Assembly (NCBI RefSeq): GCF_947504105.1
Contig: NZ_CANNGP010000008.1
Span: 1 to 64,000, forward strand
Source: an uncultured Tateyamaria sp.
GTDB lineage: Bacteria; Pseudomonadota; Alphaproteobacteria; Rhodobacterales; Rhodobacteraceae
Direction: 5' to 3'
DNA length: 64,000 nt
The position numbers were made by a program, and so were the translations under genes. Shown here one piece after another: positions 15,734 through 25,156 of the stretch. Position 1 is the stretch's first letter. Every line of letters begins with the position of its first letter. The notes beneath the pieces are model-generated. The model saw nothing but the letters and a program-made list of their open reading frames with translations, made no database searches and was not told the DNA's origin.

Positions 15734-16783
15734 GGCTTTGTTGCACAAATCGGCGTATGTGATTCACTGTTTGAATCCAGTCTGATAGCTGGAAGGTATG
15801 AGCAGTTGGGCCCCTACAAAGTACAGGACCACGAACTGGTCGGCTTACAATGAAGCGTTGAAGCGACGTGGATCGCTGTCGATTTGGTTTGATCCGCAGA
15901 TGACGTGGTGGCCACCACCGACCGGCAGACGTGGCCGCCAACCGAGGTTCAGTGACACCGCGATCCAGACCTGTCTTACCCTGAAAGTGTTGTTTGGCCT
16001 GCCTTTGCGGCAAACGACAGGCTTCGTCGAAAGCTTGTTGCGGTTGGTCGGACTAGACTGGCCGGTACCCGACTTCAGCACCTTGTATCGCCGCCAAAAG
16101 ACGCTGAACGAGAGCCTGCCGTATCGTGGCGGAACTGGCCCTCTGAATCTTCTGATCGACAGCACGGGTATCAAGTCAGAGGGCGAAGGCGAGTGGAATG
16201 CCCGCAAGCATGGCGGTCCTAAACGGCGCATATGGCGCAAGATACATATCGGGATCGACAACGAAACGCTGGAAGTGCGGGCGGTCGAAGTGACGCCTAG
16301 CAACGTGGGGATGCGCCTATGCTCCCGGAGCTTCTGGACCAGATCGCACTGGATCAGGACATCGGGTCGGTCACTGCCGATGGAGCCTACGACACGCGCA
16401 AATGCCATGATGCGATTGCCGCGCGTGGCGCCCATGCCGTCATCCCGCCCCGGAAGAATGCCAAGCCCTGGCAGCCAAAGAGAGCAGGGGCTATCGCCAG
16501 AAACGAAGCGGTGAATGCATCGCGATACCTGGGCCGTTCCCTGTGGCGGCGATGGAGCGGATATCACCGCCGAAGCCGTGTCGAGAGCAAGATGAACTGC
16601 ATCAAACTGCTCGGGCAATCCGTAATGGCTCGAGACTTTGACCGGCAGGTTGCGGAAATCCAAGTCCGCATCGCCGTGCTCAACCGCTACACCGCTCTCG
16701 GCAGACCTGTCACACAGGCCATAGGGCAAATCCGGCCGGAGAAAGGGGACGTCTGCCAATCAATCGATTTGTGCAACAAAGCC
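15734..16783 (+). mobile_element. IS5 family (IS903-like) insertion sequence, 1050 bp
   Basis: Perfect 19-base inverted repeats bound it: GGCTTTGTTGCACAAATCG at 15734-15752 and its complement at 16765-16783. One transposase gene fills it but carries a frameshift. The flanking nine bases (CAGTTTAAT on the left, GGGCTCATC on the right) do not match. The usual 9-bp target duplication is absent, which suggests a rearrangement after insertion. It marks the right border of the peptide-toxin locus. Confidence 0.92.
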
Positions 16784-16846
16784 GGGCTCATCCGTAGTTC
16801 CAAAAAATTTGAAGAAAAAAACGTGAACATTCCTGATCTACGTTAA
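15798..16846 (+). pseudogene. IS903-like transposase with a one-base frameshift
   Basis: The N-terminal frame starts MSSWAPTKYRTTNWSAYNEA and covers the first DDE Asp (LLIDSTGIK) and the KIHIGIDNETLE segment. After four G at 16307-16310 the original frame is lost. The next frame continues with MLPELLDQIALDQDIGSVTADGAYDTRK (second Asp) and YHRRSRVESKMNCIK (Glu). Adding one G to the run rejoins them as S-N-V-G-D-A-P-M-L-P. The downstream frame reads through the right inverted repeat and stops outside the element. It is either a decayed copy or a homopolymer sequencing error. Confidence 0.85.
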
Positions 16847-16921
16847 GCGCGGACTTACCCTGTTTTCCTAAAGCTAAGCTGGCCCGCGGCTCCAACAGTG
16901 GGTACGGAAAAGGGATCCAAC

Positions 16922-18469
16922 ATGCAGTTCCGCACGCCAGACAAGCTGAAACTTTTGCATGGGCAAGCGACGGCGATCCTGACCGGGCCCCAGATGCTGG
17001 CATTCCTACCCGCAATGATGCTAGCCGCTTACTGGATCTGGGGTGAAATAGCGCTGATTGTGGTTGCTATTGGATTGCCAATCGCATGGTTCGTTCTCGG
17101 CGGGGTAGAGGATTTACTGCGCAGGCGTGTCGCCCGGGCGCTGCAACCGGGTCTCGTATCACAGGATATCTTTACCGACAAAGTCGACACGATGCGTGCG
17201 GATGCTCCCAGAACCGACCGGAACAGTGCCATATTTTCGATTGAGCTGGATGACCATGCCGCGCTCAGCGAACGGTTCGAGCCTGCCGCAACTGATCGTA
17301 TCCTGAAAGCGGTGGCAGACCGTTTGGTCACCACCATGAGAGACACTGACACCGTCTGCCGTTCCGGCGATTTCCGGTTCTCTTTATGCTTGGGTGCCGT
17401 ACAGCATCTAGATTTGGAAAGCTGCATCCAGATGTGCAGCCGCTACCAGCAGGCGATTGAAGAACCGATCGCCATCGACGGGGCGACGATCTACGTATCC
17501 GTCAGCATCGGATTCTGCCTGCTGAACCGCGCGCCGGGCGCTACTGGCCACGAGTGGAGCAATGGGGCAATGGCGGCGCTGACCGAAGCACAGCGCCGCG
17601 GTCCATCTTCCGTGCGCGCCTACTCAACCGAATTGCATTCACGCCTGAAAAGCCGGGCGCATCTGCGCGACGAAGTGGCCGCGGCCCTGGAACAGGGGCA
17701 CATCCAGCCATGGTTTCAGCCACAAATCTCCACGGATACCGGAAAGGTCGCCGGGTTCGAAGCGCTGGCCCGTTGGATACACCCAGACAAGGGAGCAATT
17801 TCTCCGGCTGAATTCCTACCCGCAATCGAAGACGCAGGGTTATTGGAACGTTTAGCTGAAATCATGATTTATCACAGCTTCACGGCGCTTAAGGCATGGG
17901 ACTCTGCAGGTCTGAATGTCCCTCACGTTGGGGTTAACTTCAGCGGCTCGGAACTCAACAATCCAAAGCTGGTGGACAAAGTGCGTTGGGAACTCGACCG
18001 CTTCGACCTGACACCGGGCCGGCTTACGGTCGAGATTCTCGAAACCGTGGTCACAGACAATACGGACGACACGATAACGCGCAACATCAACGCATTAACG
18101 AAACTCGGGTGCCGGGTCGATCTGGACGACTTTGGTACAGGTCACGCGTCCATTTCATCCATTCGCCGTTTTGGCGTGGGACGGATCAAGATTGACCGTT
18201 CATTCGTCATGAAGGCAGATCGTGATCCGGAGCAGCAACGCATGATAAGTGCCGTTCTGACCATGGCAGAGCGTTTAGGTATCGAAACGCTGGCCGAGGG
18301 TGTCGAAACGGTCGGAGAACACGCACTTCTGGCGCAGCTTGGTTGCGATTACGTACAAGGTTTCGGCATCGCACGACCGATGCCATTTGAAAAAACACTG
18401 GATTGGGTACGGGCGCATGAAAGCAAGGTACAGGATGCTCCTTCGCTGCCCGTACGCCGGACCAACTGA
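16922..18469 (+). CDS. Cyclic-di-GMP phosphodiesterase with degenerate GGDEF and intact EAL domain
   Basis: A 515-residue protein with two N-terminal membrane segments (about 20-58), a GGDEF-like domain (about 95-250) and an EAL domain (about 265-500). The GGDEF signature is replaced by SGDFRF, so cyclase activity is unlikely. The EAL domain keeps EALARW, NFSGSEL, VEILETV, DDFGTGHAS, KIDRSF and AEGVE, the residues needed for metal binding and c-di-GMP hydrolysis. I chose the ATG at 16922 because of the AAGGGA before it; a GTG at 16898 is the alternative. The IS element ends 138 bases upstream and may have replaced its original promoter region. Confidence 0.9.
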   Translation: MQFRTPDKLKLLHGQATAILTGPQMLAFLPAMMLAAYWIWGEIALIVVAIGLPIAWFVLGGVEDLLRRRVARALQPGLVSQDIFTDKVDTMRADAPRTDRNSAIFSIELDDHAALSERFEPAATDRILKAVADRLVTTMRDTDTVCRSGDFRFSLCLGAVQHLDLESCIQMCSRYQQAIEEPIAIDGATIYVSVSIGFCLLNRAPGATGHEWSNGAMAALTEAQRRGPSSVRAYSTELHSRLKSRAHLRDEVAAALEQGHIQPWFQPQISTDTGKVAGFEALARWIHPDKGAISPAEFLPAIEDAGLLERLAEIMIYHSFTALKAWDSAGLNVPHVGVNFSGSELNNPKLVDKVRWELDRFDLTPGRLTVEILETVVTDNTDDTITRNINALTKLGCRVDLDDFGTGHASISSIRRFGVGRIKIDRSFVMKADRDPEQQRMISAVLTMAERLGIETLAEGVETVGEHALLAQLGCDYVQGFGIARPMPFEKTLDWVRAHESKVQDAPSLPVRRTN

Positions 18470-18645
18470 CAAGCGAAAACTATTTCTGGATCGCAGCGGT
18501 CGGGGGGCACTGCGCTTCGACCAACCGTCCAACCTTTGCCACGCTTGCTGCTCAGGGCTGCGTTCAACGCCCGAATCCGCTTGACCTTTGGCCCTGCACT
18601 CTGTTGAACCCGTGCAACGTTTCAGACAGCAGGTGGCAGTCCCCG

Positions 18646-20460
18646 ATGGACGATCAGAACAAGAACCTCATTCTTGCAACGGCGCTCAGTTTCATTGTCA
18701 TCCTCGTATGGTTTGTCCTGTTCCCGCCGCCCGAACCCGACGTACCGTCGGATGCAGGCGCGCCAGCGACAGAACAGGCGCAGGATACAAGTGCCGTACC
18801 TACAACGCCGATTGAGGGCGGGGCCGCTCAGCCTGCGGAGGAAGCTGCGAACGAAACCGCAGATGCTCCGCGCATCGAGATCGAAACACCACGTGTGTCA
18901 GGCTCGATCTCTCTGTTGGGTGGGCGTATCGATGACCTTCGCCTGAAAGGCTATCGAACAAGCCTTGAATCCAGTGCGGACATCGTCACGATGCTGTCAC
19001 CCGTCGGTACAGCAGATGCCTATTACGCAGTGTATGGCTGGGCACCGGGGAGCGGGCTTGATGCCGCTGCGGTCCCTGGTCCGAACACAACGTGGGCCCA
19101 GACCGATGGTGACACCCTCGCGGTAGGTGAACCGGTCACTTTGACATGGAACAACGGGGCTGGCCTGGTTTTTGAACGGATCATCAGCATCGATGACCAA
19201 TACATGTTCGACATCACCCAATCGGTAACCAATACCAGCGGGGCAGCGGTGCGCGCCGCGCCGTACGGGATGTTGACGCGGCACGGCGTACCGTCCGAAC
19301 TGAAGAACTTCTTCATTCTGCACGAGGGTGCAGTGGCCATGGCTGACGGCGAGTTGGCAGAAACCGATTGGGACGAAATTCCCGACGCCGAAATCGACCC
19401 TGCATGGGGCCGCCCGGCCATCGTGACCGAAGGTGTCACAAACGGATGGGTCGGCTTTACCGATCACTACTGGCAGTCCATCTTGATCCCAACGGGCGTA
19501 CAAAGCTTTGATCAAGCGTTGACTTATGCCCCGCGCAGCGATGTCTACCGTGCCGTCACCCGGCTGCCCACACAGGACGTGGCCGATGGCGCGACGATCT
19601 CGGTACAAACGCAGCTTTTTGCAGGTGCGAAGGAATGGGAAACCATCCGTGAGTACCAATCGGGCGGCGTTGAGGGTTTCATCGACAGCATCGACTGGGG
19701 TTGGTTCTTTTTCCTGACGAAACCCATTTTCTGGTTGCTGCACGAGTTGAACAAGCTGATCGGCAACATGGGCTGGGCAATCATGGGCCTGACCCTGATC
19801 ATCAAGGCCGTTTTGGTCCCTCTTGCATACAAGTCATATGTCTCGATGGCGAAGATGAAAGAGCTGCAGCCGCAGATGGAGAAACTGAAAGAGCAGGCGG
19901 GCGACGACAAGCAAAAGCTTCAGCAAGGGATGATGGAGCTGTACAAGAAGGAAAAGGTGAACCCCGCCGCCGGGTGCTTGCCGATCCTGCTACAAATCCC
20001 CATCTTCTTCTCGCTCTACAAGGTGATCTTTGTCACGATCGAATTGCGTCACGCACCATTCTTTGGCCCGTTCCAGGATCTGAGTGCACCAGACCCGACA
20101 TCGATCATCAACATCTTCGGCCTGTTGCCCAACGCAGCCCCCGATCCAAACAGCCTGATGGCGCTGATCTTTATTGGTATCCTGCCGATCTTGCTGGGTA
20201 TCTCGATGTGGCTGCAACAAAAGCTGAATCCGGCGCCCACCGACCCGACACAACAGATGATCTTTGCCTGGATGCCATGGGTCTTCATGTTTATGTTGGG
20301 CAGTTTTGCAAGCGGCCTGGTCGTGTACTGGATTGCCAACAACGTGATCACCTTTACGCAGCAATACCTGATCATGCGCAGCCAGGGCTATAAGCCGGAC
20401 CTGCTGGGCAACATCACTGGCAGCTTCAAAAAGAAGGCGGCTGAGGAACCCAAGAAGTGA
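18646..20460 (+). CDS. yidC: Membrane protein insertase YidC
   Basis: A 604-residue inner-membrane insertase that helps fold and insert membrane proteins, alone or with SecYEG. The start MDDQNKNLILATALSFIVIL is the first membrane segment typical of Gram-negative YidC. A large periplasmic beta domain (about 55-345) follows, then the conserved five-helix core starting DWGWFFFLTKPIFWLLHELN, with the NPAAGCLPILLQIPIFFSLYK segment and the positively charged tail KKKAAEEPKK. The ATG at 18646 fits family starts and has AGGTGG upstream. It begins a run of overlapping plus-strand genes (yidC-MOSC-engB). Confidence 0.97.
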   Translation: MDDQNKNLILATALSFIVILVWFVLFPPPEPDVPSDAGAPATEQAQDTSAVPTTPIEGGAAQPAEEAANETADAPRIEIETPRVSGSISLLGGRIDDLRLKGYRTSLESSADIVTMLSPVGTADAYYAVYGWAPGSGLDAAAVPGPNTTWAQTDGDTLAVGEPVTLTWNNGAGLVFERIISIDDQYMFDITQSVTNTSGAAVRAAPYGMLTRHGVPSELKNFFILHEGAVAMADGELAETDWDEIPDAEIDPAWGRPAIVTEGVTNGWVGFTDHYWQSILIPTGVQSFDQALTYAPRSDVYRAVTRLPTQDVADGATISVQTQLFAGAKEWETIREYQSGGVEGFIDSIDWGWFFFLTKPIFWLLHELNKLIGNMGWAIMGLTLIIKAVLVPLAYKSYVSMAKMKELQPQMEKLKEQAGDDKQKLQQGMMELYKKEKVNPAAGCLPILLQIPIFFSLYKVIFVTIELRHAPFFGPFQDLSAPDPTSIINIFGLLPNAAPDPNSLMALIFIGILPILLGISMWLQQKLNPAPTDPTQQMIFAWMPWVFMFMLGSFASGLVVYWIANNVITFTQQYLIMRSQGYKPDLLGNITGSFKKKAAEEPKK

Positions 20461-21188
20461 CGGGGACCCTTGCCCATATCTGGCGCCATCCGATCAAAGG
20501 GATCGGATGTGAAGCCTGCGCGCAAGTGGATTTGACCCCCGAAGGGGCCGTTGTCGGTGATCGGGCGTGGGCGCTTCTGAATGCCGAGGCCGAGGACACG
20601 GACAATTGGCAGCCGCGGCGCAACTTCTTGCAAGTTGCATCCGGTCCTGCATTGGCTGCCGTGGGCGCCGTCGGCACCAAGACAGGTGTACTTTTGACCC
20701 ACCCTACCCGAGATCCGCTGGACTTTGATCCGTCCACTAATCCCTCTGCAGTCGGTGCATGGATCGGGGATTTGTGGCCCGGCGACCGCCCCGGACCCGC
20801 CCGCTTGGTCGAAGCTCCGGCGCAAGGGATGACAGATGTTCCATTTGCATCCGTGTCGATTGGAAACCTTGCCTCGTTGCGCGCACTCAGCCAGAAGGCT
20901 GGTATGCAGGTCGACATGCGACGCTTCCGGATCAACCTGTGGCTTGATGGTCTGGCGCCGTGGGAAGAGATTGATCTGCTCGCAAGCGACATCACCCTTG
21001 GCAGTGCCACGCTTTCACCCGTAGAGCCAATTGAACGTTGCCGCGCACCTGATGCCAATCCGCAGACCGGCACGCGCGATATCAGCATGCTGCGCGTGCT
21101 TGAAGATGGCTGGGACACCCGAAACTTTGGTATCTACTTCAAGGTAAAGTCAGGTGGAACCGTAGCCACCGGTGACAGCCTGTCATGA
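20457..21188 (+). CDS. MOSC domain protein
   Basis: A 243-residue protein with an N-terminal MOSC beta-barrel domain (GTLAHIWRHPIKGIGCE...EGAVVGDRAWALLN) and a C-terminal MOSC domain (DMRRFRINLWLDG, IERCRAPDANPQTGTRD). The Cys in ERCRAPDAN is the residue that in MOSC proteins handles sulfur or molybdenum cofactor. It may carry sulfur to a metal centre or act in detoxification; the substrate is not inferable. Its GTG overlaps the yidC stop (GTGA). Confidence 0.88.
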   Translation: MTGTLAHIWRHPIKGIGCEACAQVDLTPEGAVVGDRAWALLNAEAEDTDNWQPRRNFLQVASGPALAAVGAVGTKTGVLLTHPTRDPLDFDPSTNPSAVGAWIGDLWPGDRPGPARLVEAPAQGMTDVPFASVSIGNLASLRALSQKAGMQVDMRRFRINLWLDGLAPWEEIDLLASDITLGSATLSPVEPIERCRAPDANPQTGTRDISMLRVLEDGWDTRNFGIYFKVKSGGTVATGDSLS

Positions 21189-21838
21189 CTGCACTGCATT
21201 TCCCCATCGCCGAAGAACCCGATCCGCAGACAGCTGAGCGCGGGCGGCTTCTGTTTGCCGGTGAAACCGAGTTTGTGAAGGGGGTCGTGGCCATGTCCGG
21301 CCTACCCCCGGCGGACCGGATGGAGGTGTGCTTTGCCGGCCGGTCAAATGTCGGAAAATCCTCGCTGATCAACGCATTGACGGGTCGTAAGGGGCTGGCT
21401 CGTGCCTCGAACACGCCGGGACGCACGCAAGAGATTAACTATTTCACGGCCGGGGATGATCATTATCTGGTCGACCTGCCCGGCTATGGCTATGCCAATG
21501 CGCCACTGCCCGTTGTGGAGAAATGGCAGCGCTTGCTGAAGCAGTACCTGTCGGGCCGTCAGACCCTACGGCGTGCCTTTGTCCTTATCGACGCACGCCA
21601 CGGGATCAAGAAGGTCGACGAAGAGATTCTGAAACTGCTCGACACATCTGCGGTCACGTTTCAATGCGTGTTGACCAAGACGGATAAGGTCAAAGCCAAG
21701 GACCGCGATGCCGTTCTGGCACAGGTACGATCCGCACTATCCAAACACCCAGCCGCGTTTCCCGAGATTGTGCTGACGAGCAGCGAAAAGGGTGACGGTA
21801 TCGCAACCCTGCGCGCCATCATCGCAACGCTCGTCTGA
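21185..21838 (+). CDS. engB: Ribosome biogenesis GTPase YihA/YsxC
   Basis: A 217-residue GTPase needed for maturation of the large ribosomal subunit. G motifs are in order: G1 [10 protein letters not shown]2 region [12 protein letters not shown]3 DLPGYGYA, G4 TKTDK, G5 TSSEKG. The length is typical. Its ATG overlaps the MOSC gene stop by four bases, and argB follows after 85 bases. The position between yidC and argB is common in Rhodobacterales, by recollection. Confidence 0.96.
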   Translation: MTALHFPIAEEPDPQTAERGRLLFAGETEFVKGVVAMSGLPPADRMEVCFAGRSNVGKSSLINALTGRKGLARASNTPGRTQEINYFTAGDDHYLVDLPGYGYANAPLPVVEKWQRLLKQYLSGRQTLRRAFVLIDARHGIKKVDEEILKLLDTSAVTFQCVLTKTDKVKAKDRDAVLAQVRSALSKHPAAFPEIVLTSSEKGDGIATLRAIIATLV

Positions 21839-21923
21839 CGCGAAAGATTTTCGTACAAAAAATCTTGGCCCCGCTACAAGGCTGGGGCAAGACAGTGAAC
21901 AGCGCAATCATTACAGACCCAAG

Positions 21924-22787
21924 ATGAAGACCCAAGATATGAACCGCGACTGGATCGCCACTGCCCGTACCCTCAGCCAAGCGTTGCCTTACATGCAGCG
22001 CTACACTGGCGCTACCGTTGTCATCAAGCTGGGCGGCCACGCCATGGGCTCGGACGAGGCGATGGAGAGCTTTGCCAATGACGTTGTTCTCATGCGCCAA
22101 GTGGGGGTGAACCCGGTGATCGTTCATGGCGGCGGCCCGATGATCAACGACATGCTGAACCGTCTCGAGATCAAATCCGACTTCGTGAACGGGAAACGCG
22201 TGACCGATGCCGCGACAATGGAAGTGGTCGAGATGGTCCTGTCCGGCGTTGTGAACAAGCGCATCGTGCAGGCCATCAACCGCGCGGGTGGAAAAGCTGT
22301 CGGGCTATCAGGCAAGGACGCGAACCTGATCACATGTGACCAGACCGATCCGGCTCTTGGCCTTGTCGGAACGCCCGCACGGATGGATTCGACCATTCTA
22401 TCCACCCTGTTTGATCGTGCCATGATCCCAGTGATAGCCCCCCTTGGTGCGGGCCAGAACGGAGAGACGTTCAACATCAATGGCGACACCGCGGCAGGGG
22501 CCATCGCCAGCGCGCTGAAGGCTGACCGGCTGTTGCTGCTCACCGATGTCTCTGGCGTCAAGAATGCAACTGGCGAGGTCGTGACGGAATTGACGGCCGA
22601 CCAGATCCGCGCCCTGACGGCTGACGGCACCATTGCAGGCGGGATGATCCCCAAGACAGAAACCGCGCTTGATGCGATTGCCAATGGTGTGCGGGCCGTT
22701 GTCATATTGGATGGACGCGCGCCAAATGCGTGTCTGCTTGAGCTTTTCACGGATCACGGCGCAGGTTCGATCATCCGTCCGCGCTGA
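21924..22787 (+). CDS. argB: Acetylglutamate kinase
   Basis: A 287-residue cytoplasmic kinase for the second step of arginine biosynthesis (N-acetylglutamate to its 5-phosphate). Family motifs: [11 protein letters not shown] (phosphate loop), [14 protein letters not shown] (acetylglutamate site), [36 protein letters not shown] and [14 protein letters not shown]. The start is set at the ATG at 21924, close to usual family starts. A longer frame back to 21792 would overlap engB in another frame and is rejected. The N-terminal helix of 20 residues matches arginine-inhibited, hexameric forms; this is inference. Confidence 0.95.
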   Translation: MKTQDMNRDWIATARTLSQALPYMQRYTGATVVIKLGGHAMGSDEAMESFANDVVLMRQVGVNPVIVHGGGPMINDMLNRLEIKSDFVNGKRVTDAATMEVVEMVLSGVVNKRIVQAINRAGGKAVGLSGKDANLITCDQTDPALGLVGTPARMDSTILSTLFDRAMIPVIAPLGAGQNGETFNINGDTAAGAIASALKADRLLLLTDVSGVKNATGEVVTELTADQIRALTADGTIAGGMIPKTETALDAIANGVRAVVILDGRAPNACLLELFTDHGAGSIIRPR

Positions 22788-22844
22788 CGCAAACGTGTCT
22801 GTGCGCCGCATTGCACCACGATCACAGCGCAGTAGATATGGGCC

Positions 22845-23639
22845 ATGGAAAACGAAACGCTGATCCGCTTTGGTGTCTTTCTCGGTCTGTTTGCCCTTTT
22901 TGCCATGACTGAAGCGATGATCCCACGACGTCCGCGCACCCAGGCGCGCAACACGCGCTGGATCACGAATTGGGGTATTACCATAGTCAATACGGTCTTG
23001 TTACGCCTCATGTCCTTTGGCTTGCCACTGCTGGCGGTAGGGGCCGCGGCACATACCGAGGCAGAGGGTTGGGGACTTCTGAACGCGCTTGACCTGCCGT
23101 TCTGGATCGAGGTGGTGGCAGCCATTCTGATCCTCGATTTTATTATTTGGGCACAGCATCTTGTCACGCATAAGGTGCCACTCCTGTGGCGTCTGCACCG
23201 TGTGCATCATGCCGATATCGATATGGACGTGACCACAGCCATCCGCTTCCATCCGATCGAGATCGGTCTGTCGATGCTGATCAAGATCGGTGTCGTCTAT
23301 CTGCTGGGTCCCGCTGCCATTGCGGTGGTGTTGTTCGAGATCATCCTGAACGGCACTGCCATGTTCAATCATGCCAACATCCGCCTGCCCCTGTGGCTCG
23401 ACGCCATCGTCCGGCGCTTGCTTGTGACGCCAGACATGCATCGTGTGCACCACTCGGTGCACCGGCACGAACATGACAGCAACTACGGGTTTTCGCTGTC
23501 GATCTGGGACCGCATGTTCGGCACCTATATTGCCCAACCCGAAGCCGGACATGACGACATGCAAGTGGGCCTCGAATGGCAGGACGACCGGCCAGCAAGA
23601 CTGGGCTGGTCCCTGTCCCTGCCCTTTGCCCGAAAATGA
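22845..23639 (+). CDS. Fatty acid hydroxylase/sterol desaturase superfamily protein
   Basis: A 264-residue integral membrane di-iron enzyme. Four hydrophobic stretches and the histidine clusters of the superfamily are visible: HLVTHKVPLLWRLHRVHHAD (about 105-125), FNHANIRLP (about 168) and HRVHHSVHRHEHDSNYGF (about 196-213). Members hydroxylate or desaturate lipids, carotenoids or sterol-like molecules; the substrate is not inferable. The next gene starts within its stop codon, so the two are coupled. Confidence 0.87.
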   Translation: MENETLIRFGVFLGLFALFAMTEAMIPRRPRTQARNTRWITNWGITIVNTVLLRLMSFGLPLLAVGAAAHTEAEGWGLLNALDLPFWIEVVAAILILDFIIWAQHLVTHKVPLLWRLHRVHHADIDMDVTTAIRFHPIEIGLSMLIKIGVVYLLGPAAIAVVLFEIILNGTAMFNHANIRLPLWLDAIVRRLLVTPDMHRVHHSVHRHEHDSNYGFSLSIWDRMFGTYIAQPEAGHDDMQVGLEWQDDRPARLGWSLSLPFARK

Positions 23640-24250
23640 CCCTCAAGGCTGTTTCAGCAGCAGTTGATCCATATGGCCTGATGGTCATGGGGCACACGTT
23701 CAACAAGGTTCTCATCGGCACAGACGCGCATTGGTGGACCATCTTCACTCAAAGTGCCGAGTATATCAACGCGGTCGAAAACCCCGTCGACACCTGGTCC
23801 AAACGCATTCTGAACGAGATAGCAGATCGTCTGGACGCAACGGTGCATTTTCCATCCGACGGGCCACCCTATGCCCCCTTCATAGCGTGGGCATTGGACA
23901 CGGGGCGCTTCTGGCAAAGCCCAACAGGCATGATGATCCATGACCGCGCCGGTCTGATGATTTCGATCCGGGGGGCACTGGAATTCACGCATGAATTCAA
24001 AGATGCATCCGAAGGGTCGCGTCCTTGCGATGCGTGCACAGATCGCCCCTGCGTTGCGGCCTGCCCGGTGGGTGCATTATCTGCCGAAACGCCCTATGAT
24101 GTGCCTGCCTGTAAGGCGTATCTTGATACGCCTGCCGGTGTTCAATGCATGACCCGGGGCTGCCATGTGCGGCGGGCTTGCCCGGTCAGTCAGAGCTTTG
24201 ACCGGTCCGATGCCCAAACCGCGTTTCACATGAAAGCCTTTCACCGATGA
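23636..24250 (+). CDS. 4Fe-4S ferredoxin-like protein
   Basis: A 204-residue protein of unknown specific role. The C-terminal part holds one ferredoxin-type cluster motif, CDACTDRPCVAACPVGAL (about 132-149), and a second looser set, CMTRGCHVRRACPV (about 172-185), so one or two Fe-S clusters are likely. The N-terminal 120 residues show no domain I recognise. The start is the ATG at 23636, which overlaps the previous stop (ATGA), and its own stop overlaps the next start. It may pass electrons to the hydroxylase encoded upstream; this is inference from coupling. Confidence 0.75.
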   Translation: MTLKAVSAAVDPYGLMVMGHTFNKVLIGTDAHWWTIFTQSAEYINAVENPVDTWSKRILNEIADRLDATVHFPSDGPPYAPFIAWALDTGRFWQSPTGMMIHDRAGLMISIRGALEFTHEFKDASEGSRPCDACTDRPCVAACPVGALSAETPYDVPACKAYLDTPAGVQCMTRGCHVRRACPVSQSFDRSDAQTAFHMKAFHR

Positions 24251-24744
24251 CCCGTACGCTGATCTTGATGCGCCATGCCAAATCAAGCTGGGATCATCCT
24301 GCATTGATGGATCACGACCGGCCATTGAACGCGCGGGGCAAGGCCTCTGCACAGGCCATGGGCGATTGGTTGCGTCGGGAGGGCCATGTGCCCCAAGCGG
24401 CTGTCAGTTCGACCAGTGAGCGGACCGGGCAGACTTTTCTGGGGTTGGCGTTTGATATACCGGTGAGGTTTTCGCGCGCTCTGTATCACGCCGGGGCCGA
24501 GACAATGATGGCGGTGCTGAAAGAACAAACGGAACAGGCCGTTCTAGTGCTGGGCCACAACCCCGGCATTGCCGATTTCGCGGAACGGGTGGTGGAGCAA
24601 CCGCCAGAACACCCGCGCTTTCTGGACTACCCGACCTGCGCAACCGCCATCATCCGCTTTGACGTGGACAGCTGGGCCGAGATTGATTGGCGTGTCGGGC
24701 AAGTGGTCGATTTTGCGGTGCCGCGTGAGGTGATGGCGGAGTGA
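24247..24744 (+). CDS. SixA-like histidine phosphatase
   Basis: A 165-residue member of the phosphoglycerate-mutase-like histidine phosphatase superfamily. The catalytic RHG-type motif is present as LMRHAKSSW (His10), followed by DHDRPLNARGK (typical of SixA) and the second His in VLGHNPGIADF. SixA removes phosphate from phosphohistidine on signalling proteins in Escherichia coli; the target here is unknown. It is the last gene of the coupled plus-strand run. Confidence 0.88.
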   Translation: MTRTLILMRHAKSSWDHPALMDHDRPLNARGKASAQAMGDWLRREGHVPQAAVSSTSERTGQTFLGLAFDIPVRFSRALYHAGAETMMAVLKEQTEQAVLVLGHNPGIADFAERVVEQPPEHPRFLDYPTCATAIIRFDVDSWAEIDWRVGQVVDFAVPREVMAE

Positions 24745-25129
24745 GTCGCCCCGTGCATTCACCTTGTTTTCATGGAGATTGACGGCTTGAGACAGGGTGT
24801 CACCCCCCGTGCAGCATCCGTACACCCCCTGTACACCCCCACCGGGCGGGTGTTGGGCGGTTAACGCAACGCACGGTGATCTCGGATGTTTCCGAAATCA
24901 CCTTAAAACCTCTGATCGAAAATGTCCCGAGAGCGCGGCAGGGTATTTTCGGTTCCAGACTTTCGGAAACATCCAAAGGACGCCTGACGGCGACGCGATG
25001 CAGTTTTTGATGGGGCTTTGCCCCAAACCCCAAGGTATTTTTAGCCAGAAGGAGGAAGTTGGTTATGTCTCATAACCATCGTCTAGGCTGAGGTCAGGCC
25101 GCTCCGGGTTTACCCAGGCGGCCTTGTAA
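24745..25129. other. Intergenic region with repeat elements and no gene
   Basis: No coding frame here is convincing. The left part has C-rich short repeats (ACACCCCCTGTACACCCCC near 24822-24840). The middle holds a nested inverted repeat (24884-24974). The right part has GGGGCTTTGCCCCAAACCCC at 25013-25032 followed by a GCCAGAAGGAGG stretch. I recall such sequence as a recurrent intergenic element in Rhodobacterales genomes but cannot verify it here. Confidence 0.5.
24884..24974. repeat. Nested inverted repeat
   Basis: The outer arms GGATGTTTCCGAAA (24884-24897) and TTTCGGAAACATCC (24961-24974) are perfect over 14 bases. Inside them lies a second pair, CGAAAAT (24917-24923) and ATTTTCG (24945-24951). 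Together they could fold into a long hairpin or cruciform. It could be a non-autonomous mobile remnant or a transcript-end structure; nothing coding lies inside. Confidence 0.7.
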
Positions 25130-25150
25130 GGCGGGGGTGTCCCCCGCCCC
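25130..25150 (-). terminator. Hairpin after the bzt operon
   Basis: The stem GGCGGGGG/CCCCCGCC with a TGT-type loop lies directly after the bztD stop. No T run follows on the minus strand, so it may end transcription with Rho or protect the transcript end. It also resembles the GC-rich hairpin family seen elsewhere in the window. Confidence 0.55.
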
Positions 25151-25156
25151 GCTTGA

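Noticed and set aside
325-16783. Composite transposon bounded by the two insertion sequences
   Set aside because: The left IS is IS427-like and the right is IS903-like; their ends are unrelated, so they cannot mobilise the segment together.
24797-25075. Open frame in the spacer between the SixA-like gene and bztD
   Set aside because: It covers repeats and hairpins, has odd composition and no ribosome-binding site.
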